A stretch of DNA of 64,000 nucleotides from Lingula anatina (taxonomy: Eukaryota > Brachiopoda > Lingulata > Lingulida > Lingulidae): contig NW_019775412.1 of the NCBI RefSeq assembly GCF_001039355.2, forward strand, positions 291,593 to 355,592, given 5' to 3'. The position numbers and the translations under genes are program-made. A model generated the notes under the pieces. The model saw only the letters and a list, made by a program, of their open reading frames with translations. It ran no database searches and had not been told where the DNA came from. Shown one piece after another: positions 1-12,337 of the stretch (its first letter is position 1; each line of letters begins with the position of its first letter).

Positions 1-242
1 TGACGGAGTGCACACAATCAAAAACTTTTGATTTAAAGAAAGAAAAATTCAGATTTGATTCATTGTAATAATTGTCAAGATTCAACCATTTGTACATAGA
101 ACTACATTTTTCCGTGGACATAAGTAACCTTTTAGCAATTTCGGCCAATAGTTTAAAGTCTTAACACAAAGCACAAGTTTCAGGAAAAGTAATTCTTCAG
201 TTTTGTTTGACTTCAATTAATAATCGACATCTTGCATTCCAG

Positions 243-2039
243 ACCTGCAATGGCTGACTGTAACACTGGCTTTACTGGGGAAGATGGCAATAAGCACCTC
301 CTTTGCTATCATCTATATTGTTACTAGTGAGATCTATCCCACTGTGATAAGGTCAGTTGCGTCTCCTTCCGCAACATAAAATAGTGCCTTTTGGTCTGGT
401 GACTTTACTAGCCCGTACTAACTTGAGCATATCAAGCAATACGGTATTACATGCAAGCTGTAGCCAAATTCTCAACATGGTTACAAAATTGATTTTTAGA
501 GTCTTCTAGTAGAGGTGAAAATGGTAAAATGTGCCTGTTAACATATTAGTGCTCAATAGAGTATATATACATGTATATATGAAAGTTGCGGATTGACTTT
601 TAGACGTTTGTGTTGACTTAAAAGGAAGGTTGAAAAGTTATGGAGACAAATTAATTGAGTGCCAGGGCCATGTCAAGCAGTGTTTCTTATAACCAACAGT
701 ATTTCGATTTAGGTATAAGTAATATTATTGAGATGTTAACATTTTAAGTTAAGTTCCTCTTTTCTCATTCCATATACATTGTACCCGTACATGTATTGTA
801 CAACTTTGGAAAACCATTAAATGAAGCAAAATTTGCAAAATGCAGGGGTGTTATTGACGTTTGGAATGGTCTTTGCAATAATTTCCGAATCATAATGTAA
901 CCAGTAACACTATACTTGTACCCCAGGCAGTTTCCAATCCCTACCTGGAGATAATATTACTTATATGCGGTTCCACCTGCAGCATTCAAATTGGGCTGTT
1001 ATGACTATGCAAGTTATTACGAATGAAAAGGGTTAAATTTCGATAAACCAGGAGCCGGGATTTCCCTGACATGTTGGAACTATCCCATGTGATATTTGAT
1101 ACCGTGTAATTTACAGGGTGTGTCTTAAGATGGGGTAGACATGCGGATATCGGAGTACATTGTACTTCTTAAACCTTTTGGATGAGAAATGCATGTACCA
1201 TAAATAGAATACCGCGGGCACTTCAATTCAAAATAAAAGTTTTTTTCTTGATTTGCTATTGAGAAGTTACCGGCATTATGCACCTGAATTACTTACACTT
1301 ACTAAAACTGCTTGGGGGGGGGGGGGGATTAATTATCGTTTAGCAACTTCAGTAAGCGTGTCAGATATCTAAGCCGCTTAAGCTGAAAGCAGTTTAGCGA
1401 GAAACCCCTTGGAGATATATCGATCCTGTGAACCCAGTCTAAGTCACTGTTTCTCATCATTCTTAATAAAGTTGTAATTGTTTTCATTATTTGTAATTGG
1501 TTTTAATATCAAATTGTTCGAATCACAAGGGACTATTTCTTTTCCTCAGGCACGTCAGCTTAAGCGTTCATTCCTCGGTTGCACGGTTAGGTGGTCTTTT
1601 GGCCCCTCAGATTCTCCTCTTGGAAACTATCTACAAGCCGCTGCCGTTCATAGTAATTGGGTTGTGTTCCGTGACCGCCGGAGGGCTGACGATGTTGCTG
1701 CCAGAGACCCTGGGAAAGCCCCTGTCTCAGACCATGGCCGCTTTCGACACGGTGATAAATGGAAGGTTGGTATTAACTGCTTCTTCATTTATTATCCTAT
1801 TTTAATATTGAGGTAAACAGCTGAGGCATTGGGATTTTTGTCATAACATATATTTTATTTTTGCTCTTTAAGCTGTTGAATATGCACAAATACAAATGGT
1901 CAAATGTTTTTTTCTATATTTATCTCATTGGCATTGTTTTATAACGTTTTATTTGAAAGTATGTATCGTTATATATTGCAGTTCCAGAACAGCAATGCAT
2001 CAGAAGCAAGAGGAGTGTGTCACTGATACCGACGTATAG
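243..2039 (+). CDS. SLC22-family transporter A, 3' end only (5' exons lie left of the window)
   Basis: Three terminal coding exons are visible: 243-351, 1550-1765 and 1982-2039 (TAG). All have AG/GT borders and phases that join cleanly. They encode about 127 residues. The first exon encodes a membrane segment ending in EIYPTVIR. The second encodes the last two membrane helices, with ARLGGLLAPQILLL and the LLPETLGKPL motif typical of SLC22 organic cation/anion/carnitine transporters. The last exon is a short hydrophilic cytoplasmic tail with Cys and acidic residues. Exon sizes (109, 216 bp) and phases match genes B, C and D exactly. The exons and parts of the introns are nearly the same as the 3' end of gene B, so A and B are a direct tandem duplicate. 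The intron 352-1549 is about 0.8 kb longer than its counterpart in B. Function is inferred from the family: polyspecific plasma-membrane uptake or exchange of small organic solutes. Substrate is unknown. Confidence 0.88.
1335..1440. repeat. Single arm of the foldback family, in an intron of gene A
   Basis: Shares TCTAAGCCGC-TAAGCTGAAAG and TTTAGCGAGAAAC with the 12100-12190 arm. It is preceded by a 14-base G run and lies in the extra sequence that makes this intron longer in A than in B. Confidence 0.6.
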
Positions 2040-3587
2040 AAAAGAACATTTTTTGGCAGGAAAATATTTCATTATGACTATTCAGCAGAAGAATTAAAAG
2101 TGGACTAGTCACCTTTAATGAATTTCTTCGTCATATCAAAGTGATAATGACGCTTATGGACGAACCAAACTAAGGTCATTGGTATCGATACTTGGAGAAC
2201 AAAGTGTACATATATATATATCTAAAGACTCTGTGTGTCTTAAAGCTCATGAGTTAACTGAGTTTCATGACCTACTTTTTACACCATTTATCCTTTTTGC
2301 GATTGCCCAAAGTTCATTGCATGCATTATCAGTTTAAGTTTGGGGAAGACATTCTATAAAGCCTTATTCGCTTCGGCGTGAGGAAATAGGTTAACTCTCC
2401 TTAATGTTGATATCAAAGTAAAGATAAAAAACAGAATGGCATTGCATTCCTTTCTTTAATGATTCAAAAATCGCAATTTAAACAATTTTACTACATATTG
2501 CCGATACGGTTGGATGCGTTATGACCATAGTCTAAATGCGTAGTAATGACGCAGAAGGCAACCAAAAGTCAGTTGCATTCAAGATTATTCCTCTCTTCTG
2601 TATTTCACCATACCTTGCATATGATCCTTTACAAGTGTGCAGTAAGATACAAACTGTTCTTTATGAAATACGTCCATCCAGACGAAATTTGAGGTTCCAG
2701 AATATTCACCTGACAAGCATCTATTTCGCTCGTGAAAATAACCCTAGTTACTGAATTAAAGCCATATGAGTTGAGAATGTTTAAATATTCCTACTTGCGT
2801 TAAACAAAGTTACATAATTTCTTTGGTTTTGTCATGTTTTATTGTCATGCTGATCATCATCATCATTAATAATAATAATAATAAAAATAATAATAATAAC
2901 TGTAATAGAAGGTTTAAAAAAAAATACTCATTAAGAGGGAATTATTTTACGATCTCGGGTTTAAAAAAGATCAAATAGATAAAATAATACCAGCAAAATA
3001 GACGGAAAAGTAAACAGAATTTGGTAAAATAGTTATGAAGTGGTTGGATAATTTTTTAAAAAACCGTTTGCTTCCTATTACCATTAGCCTCAAAACACAG
3101 CCTATATTCCAAAAGACGGCTAGACGGCTTACAAAATTTTTGGCATGGTTGGGCTTGCTTGGCGACTCCGGAACTATATTCAAATGGATGACCATGCATT
3201 TGAACATTGAAACTGATGCTTCTCACAAGTTTCTTAGTTATGCCCACTTGAATATCAACCGCAATGTACTGACGGCCATTTTGGATTTTGGCACTTTGCC
3301 ATGGGTGGATTCCGGGAGGAAATTATTCTTCCATTCATATTAATTGAACTGTTATTGGACCAAATTCAGTTGAAAAACATTTGTAAACATTTCTTTCAAC
3401 TACGATGGGAAACTTCGTTCGTTTACTCTGCTTCTTTACAACGCAAAGATAATTTGCCGATTAAGAACCCTAGTTTAACCCTTGCGGTTTGTTTGCAAAA
3501 TGGTGTGAGTAATTATTCATGATGTAGTAATTAGGCTATTTGTAAGTACCTTCCAACTGCATGAGAAGTCTCTGGTAAGACGACGCA
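2040..3587. other. Intergenic region A-B, including the 5' flank of gene B
   Basis: No convincing gene. It contains an ATC/AAT-rich simple repeat around 2860-2905 and short unconserved ORFs. Just before the ATG of gene B there is a six-codon upstream reading frame (ATG at 3561 ending TAA at about 3578). I see no TATA box. Confidence 0.6.
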
Positions 3588-6500
3588 ATGCACTTCGACG
3601 ATCTTCTCAAGACTCTTGGGGAGTTTGGCACCTTTCAGAAGAGACAATACGCCCTGATATGTATACTGAGCTCCTTGTCAGTCATGGGTACGTTGGGAAT
3701 TGTGTTTTTAGGTGCTCAGGTGGACCATCATTGTAAGGTCCCTACTCACTACATAGACTGGGTAACACAGGCGTATGGAAACGTTTCACAGGAAGAACTT
3801 TTAAATATAGCCATACCTCGAAATAAAGACGGGGAGAGAGAGCAATGTATATTATATAGGTACGACAACGACACTCGTTTGGAGGCAATATACAGTATAG
3901 CAGATGGTCAAAACATAACCTCTGATTTTTCCCACAGTTTCGGAGCACTACATTTGGAGAGAAGTAACATCACTACAGAACCATGTCCAGAGGGAAGAAT
4001 TTATAGCGAGGAACCGTTTAAGAGCACACTTGTTTCTGAGGTTGGTACATAAATACAGTTATTATTTAAAGATCTTTTCTGTATAAGTTAAGTATATCAC
4101 CATCTCGAAATACTCTATCTAAAGTAAAATTCTTCCGGCCAATTTGTGTAATTGGATATCAAACGAAACGTTTAATTGTTACGTAAACCGTTAGGTTGTT
4201 ATATGTATGTTCTGATGCAGTGATGGTGCGTTATGCTAATTATGAAGGTATATTAAAGGTTTAATGCGAATTAATGAAAAAATATTTTCCATTTTTAGTT
4301 TGACCTGTCTTGTGAGAATGCATGGCAACTGAGTACTTGCAAGTCAGTGTTGTTTGCCGGAAAGCTTTTGGGAATGTTAGTGTCAGGTGTAATATCGGAC
4401 AGGTAAGCAAAGCGTGTATGTTGTCATTAAAATTATAACTTAAAAAACAGTAAGTTTTGTCCACATTTGTTTCGTGCAACTTTTGTAAAGCCAGGTTTAA
4501 TTTTTGGTTTTCAGATTTGGAAGACGACACGTGTTTTTGTTCGGTCAGCTATGTGTGGCTGCTACCGGGATAAGTTTGGCGTTCGCTCCAGACATGCTGT
4601 CTTTTTCTGTTCTGTACGTTGTTCAAGGATCGTGCGAATCCCTCGTCTACTTAACCATCTACACACTTGGTAAGTTGTTACATTTGGCCAACATAAGATT
4701 AGTAAGTCAAGTTTTAATTGCGCATTACAGAAGCGTTGACATGGAACCACCGCATCGAACATGTCTGCGGCAAATGTGAATATTAACTACGTCTTCACAC
4801 ATTTAAGTTTATCAGAGCATTTACAAAGAGGTAAAATTATGTTCAGTACAAGGTATAAGGTCTAGGTTCTAAAGATGCAGTTACGTTTGAAATCGAATAG
4901 GAAGTCCATGTTTATATAAAAAATTGAACAGCTGTTTCCAGTTGAATGAAGTTCTAAAATACAGGTAAATTTAACAACAGATATCTCTTCTTATTCAATT
5001 CCATATCATATTTAATACCATATGACTCAATTGTTTAATTATATGTTTTAATGCAGGAAGATCGTTGAAGATTTAAAACTTCTTAACTATTTGCATTTGG
5101 TGCCAGGAATGGAGTTCGTAGGTACAAGCAAGCGGCGTATGGCCGGCCTCATCATCGGAATGGTTTTTGGTTTAGGACACGCTTTACTTGCACTGGAGGC
5201 GTACTTTATACGCAACTGGCGCCATCTAGCGCTGGTGGCAAATTCACCCGCAGTGATCTTTGCATTGTTTTGGTTGTAAGTCTATTATTTAAATCTCCAT
5301 TGTAATTATTTATATTATTTATATTGTAACTTATATTACAATATAAATAATTGTAAGGCAACTCTAGGCATAAAGGGTGTTTTCTTATTAACCTTAGGTA
5401 AATTGAAATATCCAGATTTATATTGTTATCTAATTTTATTAAATCTCAGATGTTATGGTCTACGATGCAGAGACCATACAACGTTTCGCTGTCAGTGTGG
5501 ATCGCAATATAATAAAGATAAAATGTTCTGGTGCTTACATTTTGATGAAAGAAAGTAGATAAGTAAGTCTTCAATGAAACGATTATTTTTCATTTTCTCA
5601 GCAAAAACACGTTATCTATAAATACGCATTCATCGCAGGGTTCTCCCGGAATCAGTACGATGGCTGCTCGCTCAGGGTCGACATGACGAGGCAAAGGCAA
5701 TCATTACAAGAGTAGCTGTCGTCAACAAGGTCACACTGGATCCAGATGTACTCGATGGCTTTTTATTGAAGGGAGACCAGGAGAAGAGGGTAACGCACAC
5801 TCCTGTTGATTTACTGAAAACCTTGGATAGGGCTAAAGTGACACTTAATATCGCTTTGGTCTGGTAGGTTGAGCGTACGTTATGCTTTCCAATGAAATCC
5901 AGCAATTGATATGGTTGGTAATAGGTTTTATTTTGACATGTAGCATAAAAAACTACTGGTAATAAAAAACATCTATATATTATAACTAATATCATACCGG
6001 AATGATTTCTCGTAGTATGGGAATTATGTATTATATACCGACCGGAAGCCCTTGTGGTTAGAGTGTCCGCCTCCGGAGCGGGAGGACGTGGGTTCAAAAC
6101 CCGTCCGGGGACATACCAGTCCTTTATAAACGGTACCTTCTGTCTCCCCGCTTGGCACTCAGCACTAAGGGGTTGAAGCAGGGTCCTGGTCAGGCAGAGA
6201 ACGATATTGTAAAGTTTGATAGCACTCATACGGCAGCGGGGCTGTATCCTCCCCAGGGAGGCGAGATTGTGTACACAGCGTGTTTTGACCATTTGTATAC
6301 TTGTCATATGTATGTAAATATTTGTTAAGTCTAACGAACATATTCATATGGAGTTTAGACTTAAATAAATGTATTATTATTATTTTTTTTTTTATAAGAA
6401 ACTTGACAAAGCAAGTCTCTAGCATTTACGAACCTACACGTTTATTTTCCAGATTGTTGTGACTAGACTTCATAGAGTATTTGTCAATTTTTTATTACGA

Positions 6501-8449
6501 TCAATTCACTGAACACGTTTTAGGTCTTACATTTTCATATTTCAGGTTTGTGAACGCTTTTGTATATTATGGCCTCTCATTTGGTACTCAAGCTCTCGGA
6601 GGCAGTTTTTACCTCAATTTTGCACTTATGGGCTTGGCTGAAATTCCGGGACAATTTCTGGTGTTATTCGTTTTGGATAGGATAGGGCGTCGAAAGATTC
6701 TTTTCATCTTCATGGCAATTGGTGGACTAGCATGTGTTTTTGCTGTGCTCATACCGAATGGTGAGTCCAAAATGCAATTAAAATACCTCAAATATCATAT
6801 ACATCTTCAGTTTCTAGCCAATCATTGGAAAGGAGTATTCTGGTGAATGGTGTACAGCAGAGAACAGTTGTAAAAAACGACGTTGAGGTTTAGAGAGCCA
6901 AATAAATCATATGCCCCAATTAACAATTACAAAACACCGTAATGACATTTACCAAATGCGCCTCTATCAGCCTAGCTTAACGTTAATAACTCCTCGGAGA
7001 GCATATGTAGTCTTTTGAGCTTGAGAGCATGTGATCGAAAATATTTTTGATTCAAATAAAGAAAAAAAATCAAATATGATTCACTGCAATAATTATCAAG
7101 ATCCTTGCGTCTCATTTAATTCATCATTTTGAACATATAACTACGTTTGGTCGTGTCTTTTGGCATTTGAGCCATTCTTATAATTACAGGGCATCACAAA
7201 AAAAAAAAAAAAAAANNNNNNNNNNNNNNNNNNNNNNNNNNNNNNNNNNNNNNNNNNNNNNNNNNNNNNNNNNNNNNNNNNNNNNNNNNNNNNNNNNNNN
7301 NNNNNNNNNNNNNNNNNNNNNNNNNNNNNNNNNNNNNNNNNNNNNNNNNNNNNNNNNNNNNNNNNNNNNNNNNNNNNNNNNNNNNNNNNNNNNNNNNNNN
7401 NNNNNNNNNNNNNNNNNNNNNNNNNAAAAAAAAAAAAAAAAAAAAAAAAAAACGTTTGGAGAAAAGTCATTTTTCAGTTTTGTTTGGCTTCAATAAATAA
7501 TCGCCATCTTGCATTCCAGACATGCAATGGCTGACTGTAACACTGGCTTTACTGGGGAAGATGGCAATAAGCACCACCTTTGCTGTCATCTATATGGTTA
7601 CTAGCGAGATCTATCCCACTGTGATAAGGTCAGTTGCATCACCTTCCGCGACATGAAATGGTGCCTTTTAATTTATTCACTTTACTTGTCCGTGCTCACT
7701 TGAGCACGTCAAATAATTAAGTATAACATGCAAACCCTGGCCATTTTTGCACACACAGAAGGTTCAAAATAAAAATCATTATTCTTGAATTAATATGAAA
7801 TTGGCATTTTGCACCTGAATTACTAAACGACGTACCCATTGAACATTGCTATTCACATGATCAAGGTCCATAGCTGATGTATCGCAGTATTTAAGTCACT
7901 ATTTCTCATCATTCTTGATTTAGTTATAATTGTTTTCATTAGTTGTAATTGGTTTCAATACCAAATTGTTAGAATCACACGGGGCTATTTTTTTCTCAGG
8001 CACGTCAGCTTAAGCTTCCATTCCTCTATTGGACGGTTAGGTGGTCTTTTGGCTCCTCAGATTCTCCTCTTGGAAACTGTCTACAAGCCGTTGCCGTTCA
8101 TAGTAATTGGGTTGTGTTCCGTGACCGCCGGAGGGCTGGCAATGTTGCTGCCAGAGACCCTGGGAAAACCCCTGTCTCAGACCATGGCCGCTTTCGACAC
8201 GGTGATAAATGGAAGGTTGGTATGCATTTTCAACTACTTCTTTCTGATTTTAATATTGCGTCTAACAGCTAAGACAGATTAGGCACTGAACATTTTGTTA
8301 TGACATAAAATGTTTTAAATGAATATGTACATGTTATATGAGAAGTTAAATTTTCATTGCTCTCTCATTGTTGCTTCAATTGGCTTTATTTTCTTACATG
8401 TATTATTATTATAAACAGAACAACAACGGTCCAGAATCAAGAGGGATGA
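3588..8449 (+). CDS. SLC22-family organic solute transporter B (complete, 9 coding exons)
   Basis: Exons: 3588-4040, 4299-4402, 4515-4669, 5107-5275, 5639-5863, 6546-6760, 7520-7628, 8000-8215, 8419-8449. Phases join without a shift to give 558 residues, the usual SLC22 size. Residues 1-40 hold the first helix (MHFDDLLKTLGEFGTFQKRQY start). Residues 41-150 are the large extracellular loop, with conserved Cys and four N-glycosylation sequons (NVS, NDT, NIT, NIT). The SDRFGRR motif after helix 2 lies near residue 185, PESVRWLL at 297-304, and LDRIGRRK near 412. Membrane protein of the major facilitator superfamily, 12 helices expected. Intron 5 carries a tRNA-derived SINE and intron 6 holds the N gap. 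Compared with A, the C-terminal tail stops about nine residues early: the homologous bases continue in the flank, so the tail was cut by a small indel. Substrate cannot be told from sequence. Confidence 0.93.
6041..6380 (+). mobile_element. tRNA-derived SINE in intron 5 of gene B
   Basis: The 5' part (6041-6113) looks like a tRNA: a box A-like segment around GGTTAGAGTG, an anticodon arm with loop CTCCGGA (CCG, Arg-like) and a box B GGTTCAAAACC. It is followed by a roughly 200-bp unrelated body and an AT-rich tail with ATTATT units and a T run. It lacks the 3' flank of a genuine tRNA gene and its acceptor stem is imperfect, so I call it a SINE rather than a functional tRNA. Same strand as the host gene. 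Confidence 0.8.
7197..7452. other. Assembly gap (7216-7425 N) inside a poly(A) run, intron 6 of gene B
   Basis: 210 N bases are flanked on both sides by uninterrupted A (about 19 and 27 bases). The gap sits in an intron and does not interrupt coding sequence. It may hide a retroelement tail or simply mark an unsequenceable homopolymer. Confidence 0.95.
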
Positions 8450-9894
8450 CTAAAAAATACTGGCGTTAGCAAAGAAAATCCTAAGGCAAGAAAACATCTC
8501 ATTACGACTGTTCGGATTGCTGCTTATGTAACTTATCCTTTTTATCGCCCATCTCGAATCTTCAAGGAGGAAAATTATTAATCAAAAATGGATGAGCCAG
8601 ACTTTGTTAAGAGAGGAACGAAGATAAAATGTGGAACACAGCGAAGGGAAGAGTGTTTAGTTTTGAATTTGTTCCATATGTTACACATTTTTTCGGGAGT
8701 GGGTGGGACGGAGGGAGAAGAGAGACGTTTAGGACCCTCTTAGTATACCAGGAATATTGGTACAGGGAAGAAAGAAAAATGTGAAAAAATATTATTTTTG
8801 TCTTTTTATCGACACTTTATTTACTTGGGGTGGGGGGGGGGGGGAGAGAAGGGGGAGAAAGGGCCACTGGTACATTGGAGTCCTATGGGTCATTACGACA
8901 CACCGACTACCAATGCCCGCTTGCTCAATACTGAAATGTTTATTCTGGTAAAAATTCAGTATCAAAGCTCCGGTATGTTTTGTAAAGGAACGAGGTGACA
9001 ACTGTCAATTGTTCAGCTAAAAACTACTTCAACTTGAGTATGAATTTCCCTGCTGTATTTGTCATTTTTTGCATTGCAGACACAGAAGATTCGTTTGTTT
9101 CAACGGGAAGCTATATAGAAAGCATCTTCACTTGAAAAGTAAGAAAAAATCTTTTAAAATTGTATTATCATTTACAGATGTATTACTTCTAATAAACGGA
9201 GCTTCTGTGTCATATTTAAGAAGGACAGATTTACTTTCCATGTACTGCGGCATTCTGGGAACAATGCATCAACATTTCAAGCACTTGTCTTTAGCTTTTC
9301 ATTTTAGACTATGCATATATTACGGGAAAACTCTGAATGAAAAAGATTCAACTTATGTACATGTATATGGATATGTGAATAGGAAATAAAAAAAATACTC
9401 AGTTAAGGTTTTTATTTCATATATATAAATTTCAAGTATTAAATTATTTACGATATTATGCCTTGACTTGATTTATCTGGTGTACATAGAGTGCGAGCGG
9501 TACTACATGTACAAAAACAACTAATAACTTGACGCAGTGATACATTGCACTGCAGGGAGAGCAATGGAGAAAAATAATTACGCGATTTAAATATAAACAA
9601 AACAATTCAAAGTGAACCAGTCACGAATAATGAATATATTGGGTCAAATCAACTTTATCATTATCATAATACTAAATCAATCACACTTTTGATTACACTT
9701 TAGTATACATGTACATTAGATTAAAAACTCAGCAAGTTAAATTTCACCCGTTTTACATCTGCCTAAGAGTGCAAAAGAAGCACATAATGGTGGCGATGTA
9801 AAGGAATGTGACGGAGTTACTGCCGCTTAAGAACTGCTGTGGACTGGTTTGGAATAATAGTGATAATTATAGCAATAGTCACGCATATCTAATA

Positions 9895-10055
9895 AGCATG
9901 ATGGCCCTAATAGTCGGTGTTGATGCACTCAGAACATTGTGTTCACAATGTCGCCCTATAGGGGATTGTGTTAACTGTGACATTTTCCTCGAGGCTCTTA
10001 ACCTCGCGGCACAATCTTATCGTTTTTTAAAAGATACGATATCCCCTTGCTCTTA
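9895..10055. repeat. Dispersed repeat, copy 1 (related to 17890-18070)
   Basis: Shares blocks such as GGATTGTGTTA-CTGTAACA and TCCTCGAGG with 17940-18010, separated by diverged sequence. It may be the edge of a longer element continuing into the next repeat at 10150. Unclassified. Confidence 0.45.
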
Positions 10056-10149
10056 GTAAGGGCGCATTGCGCACTGAGTGACAATAATTTGCTTGAAATA
10101 AGAAACCCAATCGAAATCAAAAGTTAGTTGTGCTCTACTTCCTAGTTTA

Positions 10150-10505
10150 AGCTAGGCCCTTTAAGGATTCTAAACATCGTTACAACTGAAGCATGTACCA
10201 TAAAACATCAAGCAAAAGTCAGATATGGGCATATCCGATTGCAAAAACTGCACATGACAACGAATTACAAGCTTCGTGACACATTTTCATATCATATAAC
10301 CGGTATTTCTACATGTGTTTTCTGCCCAAAATGCCGGAAGACAAAAACATTATCTTATCATGCCGTCAAAAAATTCCGCTTCAACTTGACACTCAAGGAT
10401 CCACTCCCGTATACTTCCAACTAAAAGTGACCAGGCAGCTTCACGTCTTACACCATTCGACGTCATCTGACGCGCACTTCTGGCACATTTCTTTCTCCTC
10501 CAGTT
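10150..10505. repeat. Dispersed repeat family R2, copy 1
   Basis: About 350 bp that align with 30620-31035 inside intron 3 of lectin gene E. Shared blocks include CAAGCTTCGTGACAC, TATCTTATCATGCCGTCA, CAGCTTCACGTCTTACACCA and GACGCGCACTTC. No coding potential. Probably a non-autonomous mobile element of unknown class. Confidence 0.7.
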
Positions 10506-11944
10506 TCCCTTTATTCAATTCCACTGAGGTGCGGAAGAAGAGGTGTTAGTGGATATTTACTAGACCCAGGCTCTGGACATTTCATACTGGTACGTGTTGA
10601 GATTTCGAGATGAATAGCGTTAAGAGATCGCGTGAGGGTGAAAATATAATGAATTTACATAAAAATATAACGACAGAAGCAAAAAAAACGCAAGAGAAGA
10701 CACTTTTTGACCCCATGTCCCATTTATGCTACGAACCGTAGTAGTAAGTATGCAGTAAGTCAGTCAGGACAAAAAGATGGGTTGACCTATATTATGTATT
10801 GCAAAAAACTGCTGTATATCATGTCTATATCTAACCCAAATTATTGCAGAAACACTATTTTATATTACCTTACAGTATACTTGTACACATGCTCATAGGT
10901 ATTCTCTGTTGTGACAAGATAACAGTGCTCCCCGCTTGTCCCCGTCGCCTGGTTGTCAAAGAATTTTGTCGCAGGAGTGTCACTTTGGGAGTCGCCGTGG
11001 ACGTGTTCATGAAAGTTTGTCGGTAAGATCCCTCAAAAACGCAAATATATATAAATCTGTATATGAATTACTCGATGTTTATTAATGTTAGATATATTTA
11101 TGTATTTCAATTATTTTTTTCTAGTACAAAATTGCTTTTGTAGTTTTTGTACTCTATTGTCTCCATGTCTTTGTATCAGTGCGTGTAGGTACCAGTGCAA
11201 CGAAACTGAAGGTCCGTGTAACAGAGAGTCCGCCCTCCAATTAGTTATAATGGTTAGGGTTAACTTGACCTAAGTGGGTCAAAATCTTGGGCTGGGCTCA
11301 CCTGTACAAAAGCATGGGAAACGAACTCTATATCATGGGGACAATAGAGTGCCCTCTGTCACGTTACACCGATATGCTGGCACTAACCCTCAACTGAACG
11401 TCGGCCATGAACATCAATTTGGCCCTGCTTTTTTCAAAGTACGTCATTCATAAAGGGTGGTTATAATTTTTTGGTTTTAATCATAAGAAATATTTTTTTT
11501 ACATTGGAGTCAGTTGCAGTCATTAACATGTACTCATATTGACGTAATGCCAAATGGTCATTAAATAGTGTGAAAAAAGAAGAAAAAAAGCCAAAATATC
11601 AACAACATTAAATTCACGTTTTGGGTTATATTACACCTTACGATTCAACTAACAGAATAAAGTATAAGTCCAAACCTGTGGTTCTCAAAAGGATAATGCA
11701 GTGTTGAATTCCTTTTGTCAGTGCTTTGAATAAAATATTGCTCTTGTTTAAAATAAAGGAAAAAAAGTAGGCCCTACACACTCTGTTTAACACAATAATG
11801 ACAGTATTAGCAGTTTCCATGATTTGTTTTTTGCGTGCCAGCGTTTCGGGCATACTAAAAAGCCTATGGTATTATAAAATATGTGGATAGGTAGCAGTGC
11901 AGCAAGGTTCGCGATAGACACCATGAACTCAAAACGGGTTCCGA

Positions 11945-12215
11945 GACTAAGAGACCATTCCCAGACCCTATCGTACAAACTTTGGATCGAGCTATCTCCT
12001 TGGGAATTCTCGCTAAATTGCAATCAACTTAAGCGGGTTAGTTGTCTATCACGCCCACTGAGACTGACAGGGTGTAATTAACTATCGTTTAGCAGCTGCA
12101 GCAGGCATGTCAGACATCTAAGCCGCCTAAGCTGAAAGTAATTTAGCGAGAAACTCCTTGGATGTGGACTGATCCCGTTAGATCGATCTAGGTATGGAAA
12201 ACCAGTCTTAGTTTT
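11945..12215. repeat. Foldback (palindromic) element, copy near gene C
   Basis: Two imperfect inverted arms: TCTCGCTAAATTGCAATCAA near 12008 pairs with the arm around 12140 containing AATTTAGCGAGA, and ATCTCCTTGG pairs with ACTCCTTGGAT. The outer parts carry TAGATCGATCTA-like sequence. Related single arms occur at 1335-1440 and 13868-14040, and a similar foldback at 57780-58020. MITE-like and non-coding. Confidence 0.65.
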
Positions 12216-12337
12216 TATCCTTACATGTTACGTGTTTTAGGAAACGAATCCATCATTTATTGCCATCAACAAATTCGATTCTTTCAGATACATTGAATCT
12301 ACGACGGGTCAGGAACCCACAAGTTAACTAAACAGCA

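Larger units (their letters stand above)
8450..12337. other. Intergenic region B-C with dispersed repeats
   Basis: I see no supported gene. It contains a G run (about 8826-8842), a repeat at about 9895-10055 related to 17890-18070, a dispersed repeat at 10150-10505 shared with intron 3 of lectin gene E, and an imperfect foldback at 11945-12215. Gene C probably has an upstream non-coding exon here, because an acceptor-like TTCTTTCAG lies about 55 bases before its ATG. I could not fix that exon. A GTAAGA donor-like site at 11022 is one weak candidate. Confidence 0.5.

Noticed and set aside
3035-3343. 102-codon plus-strand ORF before gene B
   Set aside because: No family resemblance and overlapping ORFs on both strands; looks random.
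6041-6113. tRNA-Arg gene
   Set aside because: Acceptor stem is imperfect and the sequence continues into a SINE body and AT tail.
5672-6307. 211-codon minus-strand ORF
   Set aside because: Overlaps exon 5 of gene B and the SINE on the opposite strand; no domain, and the plus-strand gene explains the region.
7141-7496. ORFs across the N gap
   Set aside because: Translated poly(A/T) and unknown bases only.
9069-9389. 106-codon plus-strand ORF
   Set aside because: No recognisable domain, no flanking splice or poly(A) logic beyond an A-rich end, composition like non-coding DNA.
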